Part shown: piece by piece, positions 25,601 to 31,459 of the stretch
Numbering within the stretch: the first letter of the stretch is position 1
Layout: the number at the start of each line of letters is the position of its first letter
Assembly (NCBI GenBank): GCA_964019695.1
Contig: OZ026524.1
Coordinates: 67,482,223-67,546,222 of the forward strand
DNA from: Loripinus fragilis
Lineage: Eukaryota > Mollusca > Bivalvia > Lucinida > Lucinidae
Length of the DNA: 64,000 nucleotides
Direction: 5' to 3'
Made by a program: the position numbers and the translations under genes
The notes under the pieces: generated by a model
Database searches by the model: none
Told to the model about the DNA's origin: nothing
The model's input: only the letters and a program-made list of their open reading frames with translations

Positions 25601-28600
25601 CAAGACACATTAATCCTTGGGGGAGCACAGTGACTCATGATCAGTAGTAGAGTACATGACTCAAGACCAAGGGCTCACCGAGGCTCGACCCTCAACGGCG
25701 CCACTGTGTTGTGTCCTTGAGCAAGACACATTTATTCTTGCTTAGTACTGGTTCAACCAAAGAAGACTCATCCAGACATAACTGAAAAATTGTTGATTGG
25801 ACTTAAAGAATCAAACAAGCAAACAAAACCACATAGGGAATTTAGAGCTTACATTGCTACCACATAGGCATGGGTGATATTTTTCAGGATTATTACTGAA
25901 TTCAGGATTTTGAGGATGACTTTCCACAGAAAGTCATCCTCAAAATACTGAATTAAGAAGATTATATTAACTTCTCTGATTTGTTTTCAGTCTGTCTAAG
26001 GACAATTGACCATTTAATCTCGAAATAGTGGATATTTAGTGGGCATACTTCAAGTTTTAAGATTGAACTTTGGAAAGTTCAGGATTTTGAAAATTTTGAA
26101 CTTTCACCCATGCATAGGTGAAACTTTACAGGATAATAAATGAGCCAGTTAAGCTAATTTTTGAGAGTAAAAAAGTGTCATAATTTTCTTACCTATCAAT
26201 TTAAACATATATTTTGGATGCTCAAAAGAACCATCTCATTGAGACGATAAAAAAAGAGATCAATTATGCACACATATCTGGGGGCCTGATCTGAATTTCA
26301 TTATTCTGGATTGTCTTTGTTGGACCTACATGAGTGTAACTTTTCTGACAAGTGTTTTATGTATCAGGAATCTGATAACTGAAAATTTAGTTGAGGGAAG
26401 TAAGAATTAAGAAAATTTATATATTGTATACATTCTGTCGGAAGACAAAAAAAGTGATTTCTAAATTGTGGAAAAAAAAATGCTTTTCTGTCCGGCATTA
26501 TTTTGAATAGACTGAGCCTAATGGCTCATGAGTCAGCAAGTAGTATACCACAGGGGTGATAAAATTCAGGATTAAACAGGATTTCTTGATTGTGCACTCA
26601 TGCATTTTGCATATAAGATCAAATTTATTATTGCTGTAATTTGTTATCAGAACCTATCATGATCTTTTAATCAGATATTTACTATAAGATAAGCATAAAC
26701 TGATTGCTTTCTATGGATGTTTTGTTCTTTTAAACATTTTATTCGTGATTTCTGAACATTTTTGGCCAAGTTCAGGATTGAGCTGTAAGATTTTCCTGAT
26801 TGAGAATCTTGGACTGTTACCACCCCTGATACCAATGACTTGGGTGCCTTGTCTTTTGTTTTTCCAACATTGCTGAAACGAGTAAGCAAATTGAACTCAA
26901 ATTTTATGTGGAACTCCTTAATGTACAGGTACAGAAGATTGTTGAAGTAGTCATGGCCGAACATGACAATATGGCAGCCTCGCCCATATTATATATTATG
27001 GTTAAGAAAACCCCTAAAATTCTATTTTTACTATGATGAGATTTTGAATATGCATGTATAAACATGAGTTAAGGAAATAATTCAACCCTTTCTTAACCCA
27101 TCGTATTCTAATAGATTTTCCCATACATATTGATACATTAAGTATGGGACTGCCCATTGTGTACTTAAGGGGTCACAGCTAGGATTTGTCTAAATTATGA
27201 TGTATTTCTGTGCCTGAAAATTGTTTTGATCTTTAATAACAAACAGTGCAGACACTGATGAAATGCACAATTTTGCTGCATTTCATCTGGGTCTTCACTA
27301 CTTCAATACCTTAATTAGTAAGCGTATTTGCGTATTTACCCAATTAAAATATGAAAAAAGCAATTAAAAATTAATTTTGCAGCGTAACTAAAAGCAAGGG
27401 AAATTACAGATGTGCAATGCTAATAAATAACGGTGTGTACCGGCTTTTACTGCTCTGCGGACGGATAACTCCCCAACAGTTGTGGATTTTTGTTCAGAGA
27501 CCTAAATCGTTGCTATTAGGAAGGTTGTAACTATTGGGCCCAGGGTTTTAGTTTTTCTGAGCAGCTAATAGAACACAGCCAACTAACTGAGGCACAGCAT
27601 TCACTCAATTATTGTACAATTATCAAATGTAAGCAGAGAATCAGCATCAGAAATTGAACAAAAACATGGCGCCCAATTACAAGGGAGGAATTTTGAGAAA
27701 CAAAACTAATAAAATTATAGACTTTGAGCCATTGGGCCTTTGACCTCGAGCGAATCATCACCAGGTTTGTGAATGAATTGATTGACTACTGCGTCAGGCC
27801 AGGATTGATAATATTAGCATCAATTTTTAATGATTTTATAGACAAGTTTGAAACAGAAAGTAGCTTGCACTCAGTGCCTTTTCCTATACTGTCAATTATC
27901 AAGAAAAACAAATTCAGTGATGACATAAGACATTTTACTAAAATACCCAATTGAACTAGAATATCCAAATCAACATTTCTTAAAAAATGTGAATACCCAA
28001 TTAAAATTTGCAATACCCAAATGATTCAAAAAGGAGTGGGATTCAAAAAGGAGTGGGTAACATACCCAATTATGGAAAATAATAATTAAGGTACTGCTAT
28101 TTACCAAAGGTTTAGGGGTTTCCAGTATACAAAAGGTTATTGAACTAGTGCTGATTGAAATCAATTTTTTTAAGGAAAATCTCTGATTTTCTATGTCAGG
28201 TGCGTGCTTCAGGACCAGGCCTCAATATTATAGTTTTTTTAATGCTCAGCTCAACTGAGCACGAAATTTTAACTGCTCATTAAAAATAAAATGCTGAAAA
28301 ATGAAGACTTCTGCTTTAAAACTCTCAGATGATGTATTTATCATGCAAACAAATGTTGGCGTTTTAACATTTATGAGCATGATTGATATCATTTTCAGTG
28401 GAATTGAGCATATATTATACATTTATTTCATGCCTGTTTGTAGTATAGTCAAAACTATTACCCCGAGGTGCCGTGGACGACCTGATGCACTATTGCATGA
28501 GGCAGAAGGCCGAGTGCAATAGTGCATCAGGTCGTCCACGGTACCGAGGAGTAATAGTTTGACTATACTACAAACAGGCATGAGATAAATGTTTTATTAC

Positions 28601-29300
28601 CCAACACATTTGATGAAATACTTGCCAATGTTTCTTGAATGGAGTTGCTGTACGATGCGGTTTTGTTGCAAAACAGAACATATCACCAAACCTGCTCAAT
28701 TTTGGTCTCAAAATGTTCCGCTCGTTCTAACTAAGGAAACGAGTACCCACACTTTATGTTTCTGACCATAAACAATTGCGTTATTGGAGTTAAAAGTTGC
28801 CAAACCATGCTTTATTTTCACCATTGTCGCGCATGTCGATAAGCACCTGTGTGTTTTTAACAGGGAATCGTGCCCACCAGGCCATGGTACAGTGCCAGTC
28901 AATAGTCAAATTTATTGACTGGTGGAGTAGTTCAGTGACTCATGACATAGCAAAAACTGGACAATTACTCTGTATGTAGACGGTTGGGTAAAAAAAAAAA
29001 ATAATAACCCGGGGCATGGTATTTGGGTTGGTAGAGCAAGGGAAAAATGATTCTTTTTGGCCTTACAGAATACAGAAATAATATTTTATTTTTTTCATTC
29101 CAGGATTTAGGAGTTTAAATCCACCACTTACCATTGTCAGAAAAACATTTGAATCTGCCGAAAATCCTGATAATTTTCTGCCATCGGTGATGACGTGTGT
29201 GAACTATTTAAAACTGCCGGACTATTCCTCAGTTGAGATGATGAGGGAGAAATTAGAAATAGCTGCAAAGGAAGGACAACTCTCATTCCACTTATCATGA
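1559..29300 (+). CDS. TRIP12: TRIP12 E3 ubiquitin ligase, C-terminal HECT part (8 exons)
   Basis: Joined exons 1559-1657, 3276-3390, 5109-5263, 7025-7189, 8746-8910, 11247-11360, 25135-25333 and 29104-29300 give one uninterrupted frame of about 400 residues that matches the C-terminus of animal TRIP12 along its whole length. TRIP12 is a nuclear HECT E3 ligase that takes ubiquitin from an E2 onto its own cysteine and passes it to substrates (known of the family). Seen here: [20 protein letters not shown] at the start of [44 protein letters not shown] and, near the end, the catalytic-cysteine motif [16 protein letters not shown], finishing in SFHLS. All introns are GT-AG and phases agree at every junction. 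The N-terminal ARM and WWE parts (about 1,500 residues in vertebrates) lie left of the window. Nothing in these exons is broken, so the gene looks functional. HECTD1 was considered but fits less well. Confidence 0.96.
1658..2943. other. TRIP12: TRIP12 intron sequence without recognisable element
   Basis: AT-rich intronic DNA following exon a. I see no terminal repeats, exon-like frame or SINE boxes in this stretch. Confidence 0.6.
2944..3183 (+). repeat. TIR MITE family Q, copy 2
   Basis: About 240 bp with ends 'gagccgtggcatgagatttc' and inverted 'ggaaatctcatgcggcggct'. It has the family core 'ggctctgatcagactgcgc' and 'gcaggctgatctgaggcttt'. Best-preserved copy of the family here. Confidence 0.85.
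3276..3390 (+). CDS. TRIP12: TRIP12 exon b
   Basis: 115 bp, encoding [20 protein letters not shown] and then [18 protein letters not shown] plus one base of a glycine codon. Acceptor tatctag, donor gcag|gtatgc. The GTGxGPTLEFY motif is the hallmark of the HECT N-lobe. A MITE begins about 5 bp into the following intron. Confidence 0.95.
3396..3638 (+). repeat. TIR MITE family E, copy 1, just inside a splice donor
   Basis: About 243 bp. Ends 'catggtgaacgttttcag' and inverted 'gaactctcacccatg'. Near the left end is a perfect inner hairpin 'ttgaggctgactttcc..ggaaagtcagcctcaa'. It begins about 5 bp after the exon b donor GT at 3391. Copies also at 25869, 31834, 33085, 35371 and 38761. Confidence 0.82.
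3665..3858 (+). repeat. Hairpin MITE family D, copy 1
   Basis: Contains an inverted pair 'caaacagtttggatccag' and 'ctgggtccaaactgtttg' around a short loop, near the end 'atcagcagactaaagtc'. Relatives are at 13876-14098, 35540-35750, 36040-36250 and 49250-49375. Confidence 0.7.
4027..4535 (+). mobile_element. tRNA-derived SINE type 1, split by a younger SINE
   Basis: Starts with tRNA-like 'ggtagcgcagtaggtagcg' (A box) and 'gggtcatgagttcaatctc' (B box). It continues through 'tccatactttcatggagatc' and 'cagttacaagcaaaagtatg', and after the insertion resumes with 'aagcttgcccaggaaaaatg' and the tail 'gttgactgggacattaaccc'. The inner segment 4204-4399 is a type 2 SINE. Confidence 0.8.
4204..4399 (+). 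mobile_element. tRNA-derived SINE type 2, intact with 14-bp target duplication
   Basis: Begins 'gggagcgcagtggctcagtg' (A box TGGCTCAGTGG), B box GGGTTTGAGCC, middle 'tactggttcaacccagga', tail 'gatgggacctaaagaatcaa'. It is flanked by CAAAAGTATGTGCA at 4190-4203 and 4400-4413, a true target-site duplication within the older type 1 SINE. Confidence 0.9.
4605..4800 (+). repeat. Palindromic-core MITE (family P), copy 2
   Basis: Nearly complete: 'tttttgagcgtaaaattcta', 'attttcttacccatcagttt', then 'catatggtttgggtgctc' with perfect stem AAAAGAACCGTCTC/GAGACGGTTCTTTT, then 'acaacatatgttttggtcg' and the tail 'cactcttcactcaagtcctg'. Confidence 0.85.
5109..5263 (+). CDS. TRIP12: TRIP12 exon c
   Basis: 155 bp, entering in phase 1 (completes GGA) and leaving in phase 0. 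It encodes [20 protein letters not shown], then [20 protein letters not shown] and [11 protein letters not shown]. Acceptor atttcag, donor atg|gtaata. KFLGKxLAKALMD is the conserved HECT N-lobe helix. Confidence 0.95.
5491..5684 (+). mobile_element. SINE type 2 with 14-bp target duplication
   Basis: Starts 'gggagcgcagtggctcagtg', ends 'gatgtaaagaatcaaatcag'. Target duplication ATCAGTATCATTCT at 5477-5490 and 5685-5698. In the intron after exon c, on the sense strand. Confidence 0.9.
6011..6115 (+). mobile_element. 3' fragment of SINE type 1
   Basis: 'tgcccaggaaaaagtggggt', 'ctatgaccatagctgttgac' and 'gggacgtaaagcaacaaaac' match the 3' half of the SINE at 4027-4535. 5' truncated. Confidence 0.7.
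6250..6491 (+). repeat. TIR MITE family R, copy 2
   Basis: 242 bp. Ends GGGCCTTGGCACAAGAAAAC and inverted GGACCTTGATGGGACAAAAC; 'gcgcagaccagcctgtgc' inside. Inserted into the family S element around it. Confidence 0.8.
7025..7189 (+). CDS. TRIP12: TRIP12 exon d
   Basis: 165 bp, 55 codons, phase 0 to 0. It encodes [40 protein letters not shown] and [15 protein letters not shown]. Acceptor ctttcag, donor cat|gtaagt. The first codon is ATG, but it is an internal methionine, not a start. Confidence 0.95.
7440..7880 (+). repeat. A/T hairpin and tandem duplication in TRIP12 intron d
   Basis: At 7441-7505 an A-run and T-run form a hairpin bounded by 'aaaatcccaatctt' and its inverted match. From about 7520 to 7880 a block of about 190 bp is present twice (both contain 'tttttccctaat', 'tatgcatagata', 'catgggccgatcaa' and 'atgcatgaaggagtttggtt'). 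Confidence 0.65.
7895..8103 (+). mobile_element. SINE type 2
   Basis: 'ggctcgagaccgaggggccg' with B box GGTTCGAGCC, 'ggttcaacccaggaagagcg', tail 'gattggacataaagaattaa' and (caaa)n. The start has a small deletion in the A-box region. Confidence 0.85.
8051..8243 (+). repeat. 96-bp tandem duplication at a SINE 3' end
   Basis: The unit from 'cttgaaagattgttgattgg' through 'gcaatgagtacttaga' occurs twice, so the SINE tail and its flank were duplicated after insertion. Nothing else is recognised up to exon e, apart from a doubled 'ttgggcctgtgg..ccttaaatttgaaagc' motif at 8418-8613. Confidence 0.75.
8746..8910 (+). CDS. TRIP12: TRIP12 exon e (template of the downstream array)
   Basis: 165 bp, 55 codons, phase 0 to 0. 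It encodes [40 protein letters not shown] and [15 protein letters not shown]. Acceptor taaacag, donor cag|gtgggt. Only this first donor keeps the frame with the next exon. The last 70-odd bases, the donor and about 14 bp of intron are copied eleven more times immediately downstream. Confidence 0.95.
8837..9867 (+). repeat. 86-bp tandem array made from the 3' end of TRIP12 exon e and its splice donor
   Basis: Twelve units including the exonic one. Each has 'gtattgagctaaagaagg', 'gtggtaaagatataccggtg', 'actctggataatctagagg' and 'aatatcttcag' followed by a donor-like gtgggt. Two units read cag|gtggag, one is mutated to taagtgggt, and the last has the consensus cag|gtgagt. 86 is not a multiple of three and unit 2 brings an in-frame TGA, so only the first donor keeps TRIP12 intact. 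Variants shared at spacing of two and three units point to unequal crossing-over. Confidence 0.93.
9878..10110 (+). repeat. TIR MITE family R, copy 3
   Basis: 233 bp directly after the 86-bp array. Ends GGGCCTCTATGCAAGATACT and inverted GGGCAATGACACCAGAAAAC; core 'cagaccagcctgagcatctg'. Confidence 0.75.
10111..10998. other. TRIP12: TRIP12 intron e, unassigned repeat-like DNA
   Basis: Holds a doubled 'ggtcaggaccagattggtct' motif near 10190-10235 and sequence resembling 26860-27000 (both with 'ttgaactcaaa' and 'gccatat/gcccatat' blocks). No gene or clean terminal repeat was found. Confidence 0.5.
10999..11083 (+). repeat. Short hairpin family T
   Basis: 'ggcaaacagtgaagacac' pairs with the inverted 'gggtctgcactgtttgc', loop with 'gctgcatttcatc'. 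The same design recurs at 27238, 34834, 36524, 37950, 49936 and 56797. Confidence 0.6.
11090..11235 (+). repeat. Family J repeat
   Basis: 'ccccttaaagtacaaaagtg' and 'caatatgtatgggaaaaccc' match, inverted, 27105-27240 and 38045-38135. It stops about 10 bp before the exon f acceptor. Confidence 0.55.
11247..11360 (+). CDS. TRIP12: TRIP12 exon f
   Basis: 114 bp, 38 codons, phase 0 to 0. It encodes [20 protein letters not shown] and [18 protein letters not shown]. Acceptor ttttacag, donor gag|gttagt. A 16-bp minisatellite starts within 10 bp of the donor. Confidence 0.95.
11368..11707 (+). repeat. 16-bp minisatellite
   Basis: About 20 units of 'agtttaaagtcatacaa', with short variants lacking one base pair or more. 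It starts 8 bp after the exon f donor. The remainder of the array reappears at 15283-15350, beyond the nested insertions. Confidence 0.9.
12332..12423 (+). repeat. Short foldback element
   Basis: 'ccccccgtgtgccagcaa' and 'ttgctggcacacggggggg' (with small differences) form the inverted ends of a segment of about 92 bp. Confidence 0.7.
12675..13873 (-). mobile_element. Tc1-like element, 1.2 kb, TA duplication, defective
   Basis: Ends CACTGACCCAAAATGAAAAC and inverted TACTGACCCAAAATGAAAAC, TA at 12673-12674 and 13874-13875. It carries a broken transposase on the minus strand. It sits inside the 3.4-kb element. Confidence 0.88.
13000..13585 (-). pseudogene. Tc1-type transposase relic
   Basis: N-terminal helix-turn-helix part: [60 protein letters not shown]. 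After a gap and stops, the C-terminal signature follows in pieces: [11 protein letters not shown], then [15 protein letters not shown] and [16 protein letters not shown]. The middle of the DDE domain is missing, the second catalytic Asp (DNARPH) is Glu here, and there is no ATG at the start. About 200 codons instead of the usual 340. Not functional. Confidence 0.88.
13876..14098 (+). repeat. Hairpin MITE family D, copy 2
   Basis: 'agcagtttggatccagatca' pairs with the inverted 'catctgggttcaaactgttt'. Followed by 'ggcagacgacaaaatta'. It directly follows the Tc1-like element. Confidence 0.7.
14100..15050. other. Interior of the 3.4-kb element, nothing recognised
   Basis: AT-rich DNA without long frames, terminal repeats or tRNA boxes that I can recognise. 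Confidence 0.5.
15356..15490 (+). repeat. Degenerate family P MITE
   Basis: 'agcctaaaattgtgatattt', 'ttgtgttggtttagaaataa' and the end 'agtatctgaaggcctgtt' follow the family order, but the hairpin core is lost. Confidence 0.5.
15595..15680 (+). repeat. Left terminal inverted repeat of the 6.7-kb element
   Basis: Starts CACAGGGGGTTAACTCAGTC. Pairs with 22235-22320 with few mismatches. Confidence 0.9.
16290..17150. other. Body of the 6.7-kb element, unassigned
   Basis: Contains 'gaattttctggatccccc' of a family also seen at 19420 and 45280, and a doubled 'cagtactgtatcc' motif. No gene recognised. Confidence 0.45.
17157..17335 (-). mobile_element. SINE type 2, degenerate
   Basis: On the minus strand: 'tgggcgcagtggctcaatag' start, middle eroded, and 'gaaagattgttgactcggac' tail. 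Partial loss of the B box. Confidence 0.65.
17430..17492 (+). repeat. Family P hairpin core, solo
   Basis: 'ggattctcaaaagaaacgtc' and 'gacggttcttttgagtaccc' form the family stem. The outer arms are missing. Confidence 0.6.
17773..17850 (+). repeat. Tiny foldback, target of a SINE
   Basis: 'taccgggtaggcggcaatcg' pairs with the inverted 'cgattgccgcctacccggtg'. About 78 bp. The SINE at 17851-18156 duplicated its right end. Confidence 0.8.
17851..18156 (-). mobile_element. SINE type 1, intact with 12-bp target duplication
   Basis: Minus strand: tRNA-like 5' part with 'gcgcgtctgactgcagatcc' and B box GAGTTCGATCC, 'ccatactttcgtggagattg', and 3' tail 'ttgacatgggacgtaaagca'. GCCTACCCGGTG at 17839-17850 and 18157-18168 is the target duplication. 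The 5' end carries an extra hairpin around 'gacacgcatcgataacgtgtc'. Best type 1 copy here. Confidence 0.88.
18202..18514 (+). repeat. GC-rich TIR MITE with partial end duplication
   Basis: 'aatgcaccagtcatttgtat' (twice, at 18202 and 18235) pairs with the inverted end 'acaaatgactggtgcat' at 18498-18514. 'cacctacggggatgggcggg' pairs with 'ccgctatccccgtaggtggg'. Confidence 0.75.
18530..19130. other. Body of the 6.7-kb element, nothing recognised
   Basis: A doubled 'ctacgcttacggcata' at 18532-18561, otherwise AT-rich unassigned DNA. Confidence 0.45.
19136..19436 (+). repeat. Probable TIR repeat with GGATCC(G)CC ends
   Basis: 'gggtgggcccagagggggtg' at the left and 'tctggatccgcccttg' at the right. 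Similar ends occur at 16925 and 45125-45297. The inverted match is imperfect. Confidence 0.45.
19539..19764 (+). repeat. TA-flanked MITE family H, copy 1, with inner hairpin
   Basis: 226 bp between TA dinucleotides. Ends CTGTCCTGCCAGGCAAGAGT and inverted CTGTCCTGCCAGCCAAGAGT, inverted over about 47 bp. In the middle 'atcgatagatcacttgtgta' pairs perfectly with its inverse. Copy 2 is at 49021-49224 in the opposite orientation. Confidence 0.88.
19770..20460. other. Body of the 6.7-kb element, nothing recognised
   Basis: No frame, TIR or SINE box that I can support. Confidence 0.45.
20466..20650 (-). mobile_element. SINE type 2
   Basis: Minus strand: 'gggagtgctgtggctcagtg' start, B box region 'ggttgcggattcgagcctca', tail 'ttgactgggacataaagaat'. 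Confidence 0.85.
20915..21400 (+). mobile_element. SINE type 1 fragment split by a MITE
   Basis: 'gtcagtttcaagtgaaagta' and 'tgtgcaaaaagtactg' on the left; 'ctaagcttgcccagtaaagt' and 'acggaaaaattgttgac' on the right of the insert at 20971-21330. Confidence 0.65.
20971..21330 (+). repeat. 360-bp TIR MITE
   Basis: Left 'ccctatttcacacagggccc', right inverted 'ccctattccacacagaccac'; both continue with 'gaatccc'. The interior repeats 'aattcgtg' several times. Inserted in a SINE. Confidence 0.75.
21519..21730 (+). repeat. TIR MITE family Q, copy 3
   Basis: 'gagccgggacaagaaacttc' start, 'aagcttagaaactacaaatg' and 'gcaggctggtctgagccttt' inside. The right end is shortened. Confidence 0.78.
22235..22320 (-). 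repeat. Right terminal inverted repeat of the 6.7-kb element
   Basis: Ends GACTGAGTTAACCCCCTGTG. It is followed directly by the target duplication ACAAC. Confidence 0.9.
22330..22935. other. TRIP12: TRIP12 intron f, unassigned
   Basis: Begins with the right half of the target repeat of the 6.7-kb element ('cccttaaagtggaaatggac', shared with 38273-38300). The rest shows nothing. Confidence 0.5.
22939..23395 (+). repeat. TIR/foldback element, 457 bp
   Basis: Left 'ataaactggtcaaaataaat' and 'taagccccacc'; right inverted 'ataaactcgtcaaaataagt' and 'taagccccatg'. No coding. Confidence 0.75.
23402..23532 (+). repeat. Long hairpin, about 57-bp arms
   Basis: 'ttcatggaatcatgaatact' and 'gtctcttgcaaagt' are repeated inverted as 'actttgcaagagac' and 'agtattcatgattccatgaa', around a loop of about 15 bp. 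Confidence 0.85.
23680..24822 (+). mobile_element. pogo/Tigger-like TIR element, non-autonomous, 1.1 kb
   Basis: Ends CAGTCAAATTCCGGTTATCC and inverted CAGTCAAACCTCGATTATTC with TA on both sides (23678-23679, 24823-24824). Such 'cagt.aaacctcgattatccgaa' ends are typical of pogo-group elements. No transposase frame inside. It carries a degenerate family P hairpin (about 24230-24380) and an inverted pair 'ccaccaacggcc'/'ggtgggccgttg'. Confidence 0.8.
24990..25060 (+). repeat. 71-bp minimal TIR element family S
   Basis: 'cagtgaagtttctttataat' and inverted 'cagtgcagtccctttataac'; only about 30 bp between. Inserted 75 bp before the exon g acceptor. Confidence 0.7.
25135..25333 (+). CDS. TRIP12: TRIP12 exon g
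   Basis: 199 bp, phase 0 in, phase 1 out. It encodes [40 protein letters not shown] and [20 protein letters not shown], then PKLPVG. Acceptor attacag, donor ggg g|gtaagt. [13 protein letters not shown] sequence is the HECT C-lobe signature. Confidence 0.96.
25388..25835 (+). mobile_element. Cluster of three SINE type 2 copies
   Basis: 3' piece 25388-25505 ('tactggttcaacccaggaag', 'ggacgtaaagaatcaaaac'); 5' piece 25516-25618 ('gtgcttgactcgagactgag'); full copy 25619-25835 ('gggggagcacagtgactcat' to 'gacttaaagaatcaaacaag'). All on the plus strand. Confidence 0.8.
25869..26112 (+). repeat. TIR MITE family E, copy 2
   Basis: 244 bp, 'catgggtgatatttttcagg' to 'gaactttcacccatg'. Inner hairpin 'aggatgactttcc'/'ggaaagtcatcct'. 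Confidence 0.85.
26160..26300 (+). repeat. Family P MITE, damaged core
   Basis: 'ctaatttttgagagtaaaaa', 'catatattttggatgctcaa' and 'agaaccatctcattgagacg'; the right stem half is deleted. Ends 'atctgggggcctgat'. Confidence 0.7.
26300..27237. other. TRIP12: TRIP12 intron g, unassigned with a family J copy
   Basis: 27105-27240 matches 11090-11235 inverted ('catacatattgatacattaa', 'tgtacttaaggggtcac'). The remainder is AT-rich without recognisable content. Confidence 0.5.
27310..28415. other. TRIP12: TRIP12 intron g, nothing recognised
   Basis: Short frames near 27724-28164 have no recognisable domain and no splice context; 'aatacccaa' is repeated several times at 27945-28075. Confidence 0.5.
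28419..28592 (+). repeat. Near-perfect long hairpin, about 75-bp arms
   Basis: 'catgcctgtttgtagtatag' to 'cctgatgcactattgca' is repeated inverted as 'tgcaatagtgcatcagg' to 'ctatactacaaacaggcatg' around a loop of about 20 bp. A broken relative surrounds the MITE at 33085-33325. Confidence 0.88.
29104..29300 (+). CDS. TRIP12: TRIP12 terminal coding exon with catalytic Cys and stop
   Basis: 197 bp. It completes a glycine codon and encodes [40 protein letters not shown] and [20 protein letters not shown], then FHLS and TGA at 29298-29300. Acceptor attccag. The Cys in MTCVN is the expected thioester cysteine of the HECT C-lobe. Confidence 0.97.
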
Positions 29301-29448
29301 TATACCATTCAATTATCTCCCTTCATTATGAGGTGCTTTTGGAGTGATCTCCCTGTAGATAGAATTTTCGGAGTGTATTCCAAGAGAGGAATAGTAATAT
29401 TTAGAGCCAGCTTGTGAGATTTTGGTACTTAGGCCAAATGAAAAAATA

Positions 29449-29672
29449 CTTGTGTTTAGGGTAGCCCAAATCTACCTAAATTTACTGGCCAATCTTAGAT
29501 TTTTTTCAGGTTTTCTGAAAAAAATATATAATTTTATGCATTTTGAAAGGCAAAATGCCTTTTAAAATGCATAAAATAATATATTTTTTTTCCAGAAAAA
29601 AAAAAAATTAAAAAAAAAATTGTGTGCTTACCCTACCTAAAATTTTCTGACCCTTTACCCGAAACACACTTA
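29449..29672 (+). repeat. Foldback MITE in TRIP12 3' UTR
   Basis: 'ttgtgtttagggtagcccaa' and inverted 'gtgtgtttcgggtaaagggt' form outer ends. The centre 'ataattttatgcattttgaa' pairs with 'ttttaaaatgcataaaata'. Confidence 0.7.
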
Positions 29673-29924
29673 ATTTTTAATTTGGCCTTAACACATAAGC
29701 TAGCAATGAAAGATCAGACACACTTGGGCTGTCTCACCAGAGCCCTAATTACCATTGCTCTTAGATAAATGCAGAAAAGTGCATAATTTTCTAATGGTGA
29801 TTATTGTGTCCAGAACTTACCATAGCAGTTACAAATGGGTTTCAAACGAATATTTAAAGGTTGAAAATGTGTTCTGTGTTCCTCAAACACATTTCATATT
29901 TCTGATTTTTTGAAATAATGTATA

Positions 29925-29930
29925 AATAAA
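29925..29930 (+). terminator. Candidate polyadenylation signal of TRIP12
   Basis: AATAAA 625 bp after the stop codon, followed within 10 bp by a GT-rich stretch, as expected for a cleavage and polyadenylation site. No better signal was noticed between the stop and this site. Confidence 0.55.
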
Positions 29931-30242
29931 CTTGTTTTGTTTTTTGTCGGAATTATGAAAATGTTACATTTTGCATTTTCCTACCAAGGGCATCCATGGG
30001 ACTGTCTAGCGAGTGAGTGTTTTGCATAAAAAGATGTAGTCCATTGCATTTTCAATGACCACTGAAAATTTTTCTGTTTTTGAAGAAAACGTTGAAAGTT
30101 GTCGAGTGCCAAAGGGGTAGGCTCAGTGCACTGAATCCTATGGAAATCTTTATAGTGTTGCTTATCAAAGTTTGAATAGTATATAAGCAACGTTATAGCG
30201 GCCATCAATACATAACATTACCTAGATCTGTAAATCACTAGT

Positions 30243-30441
30243 GGGGAGCACAGTGGCCCAGTGGTAGAGTGCTTGACTCGAGACTGAGGGTCTGCGGGTT
30301 TGAGCCTCATCTGCATCACTGTGTTGTGTCCTTGAGCAAGACACATTAATCCTAGCTTAGTACGGGTTCAACCCAGGAAAACCCGTCCCTATATAACTGA
30401 AAGATAGTTGATGGGACGTAAAGAATCAAATCATACAAACA
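30243..30441 (+). mobile_element. SINE type 2 with 11-bp target duplication
   Basis: 'ggggagcacagtggcccagt' to 'gggacgtaaagaatcaaatc'. AAATCACTAGT at 30232-30242 and 30442-30452. Confidence 0.9.
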
Positions 30442-30556
30442 AAATCACTAGTTGTTTATAGATTTTAATGCATGGCCCAGATGTGACGTCATATGATTAA
30501 TGCCTATGCAATAAGTACCAAAATCTCATGATTTTGCTCATATATACAGAGATCCA

Positions 30557-30742
30557 GATAAGGGCACATTTCATGCGAAAAATTGTGATTATTTTCTTAT
30601 TCATTAGTTAAAACATATGTTTTGCGTTCTCAAAAGAACCGTCTCAATGAGACGAATCTTTTGAGCACCCACAACATATGTTTTGGTTGTGAAATAAGAA
30701 AATTATTTTTTACTTATGTGCTCTTATCTGGAGGCCTGTAAT
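30557..30742 (+). repeat. Family P MITE
   Basis: 'catgcgaaaaattgtgatta', stem 'aagaaccgtctcaatgagacg', 'acaacatatgttttggttgt', end 'ctcttatctggaggcctg'. Confidence 0.83.
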
Positions 30743-30975
30743 ATGTTATAACCTGCAGATACTGTTGAGAAGTTGAGGAATATATCTGTTGTGTGTACTC
30801 ATTGGAAGCGTCTAGGTGACATACTTCTGACACCCGTAAACAACACAACAATCACTTTTATGAGGAGACAAGTAAAATATTTGCTATGTGTTGCACTGAA
30901 GGTACAGTGCTATATACTGGGTCCCTCTCCTCAAGATAGGTTTACAATTTATATGCATACAATTATCATCGGTCC

Positions 30976-31160
30976 AGCTAAGCAAGAAAAATATTGGCGT
31001 AAAATTATCATTATTTTCTTACCCATCTTACCCATCAATTTTAAACACATGTTTTGGGTGCTCAAAAGAACCGTCTCATTTAGACGGTACTTTTGAGCAT
31101 CCAACACATATGTTTTGGTTGAGAAATAAATATAAATTATGCACTCTTTACGCCTCAAAT
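30976..31160 (+). repeat. Family P MITE
   Basis: 'tggcgtaaaattatcattat', stem 'agaaccgtctcatttagacggt', 'cacatatgttttggttgaga'. The stem change in the loop is matched on both arms. Confidence 0.83.
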
Positions 31161-31459
31161 CCTATCTTACACATTTGCATAATATACCAAGGATAAATTT
31201 ATAATTAATGTTTTCAATGAGCTTTTTGTTTTCTGGCCAGACTGCACAGATACACAGGCTTATCTGAGCGTTTGATGATGGCTGATTGAATTAGCACCAA
31301 AATCTCGTATGCTGACCCATTTGTTGTATATTTAGTAACATTGTGGATAAATTTTGTTTTTGTTTGTGATAGTTTATTATGTATTATGTTGAATTTAGTA
31401 TAAATGCATATTTTCAGTCTGACCTTTCTAGTACCTAGCTTCATGAGACGTATCCTTAT

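Larger units (their letters stand above)
29301..29950 (+). other. TRIP12: TRIP12 3' untranslated region (inferred)
   Basis: Sequence from the TRIP12 stop codon to just past an AATAAA followed by a T/G-rich stretch (cttgttttgttttttgtc). It contains a foldback MITE at about 29449-29672, so a transcript ending here would carry a long hairpin. The 3' end is inferred from the signal only. Confidence 0.6.
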
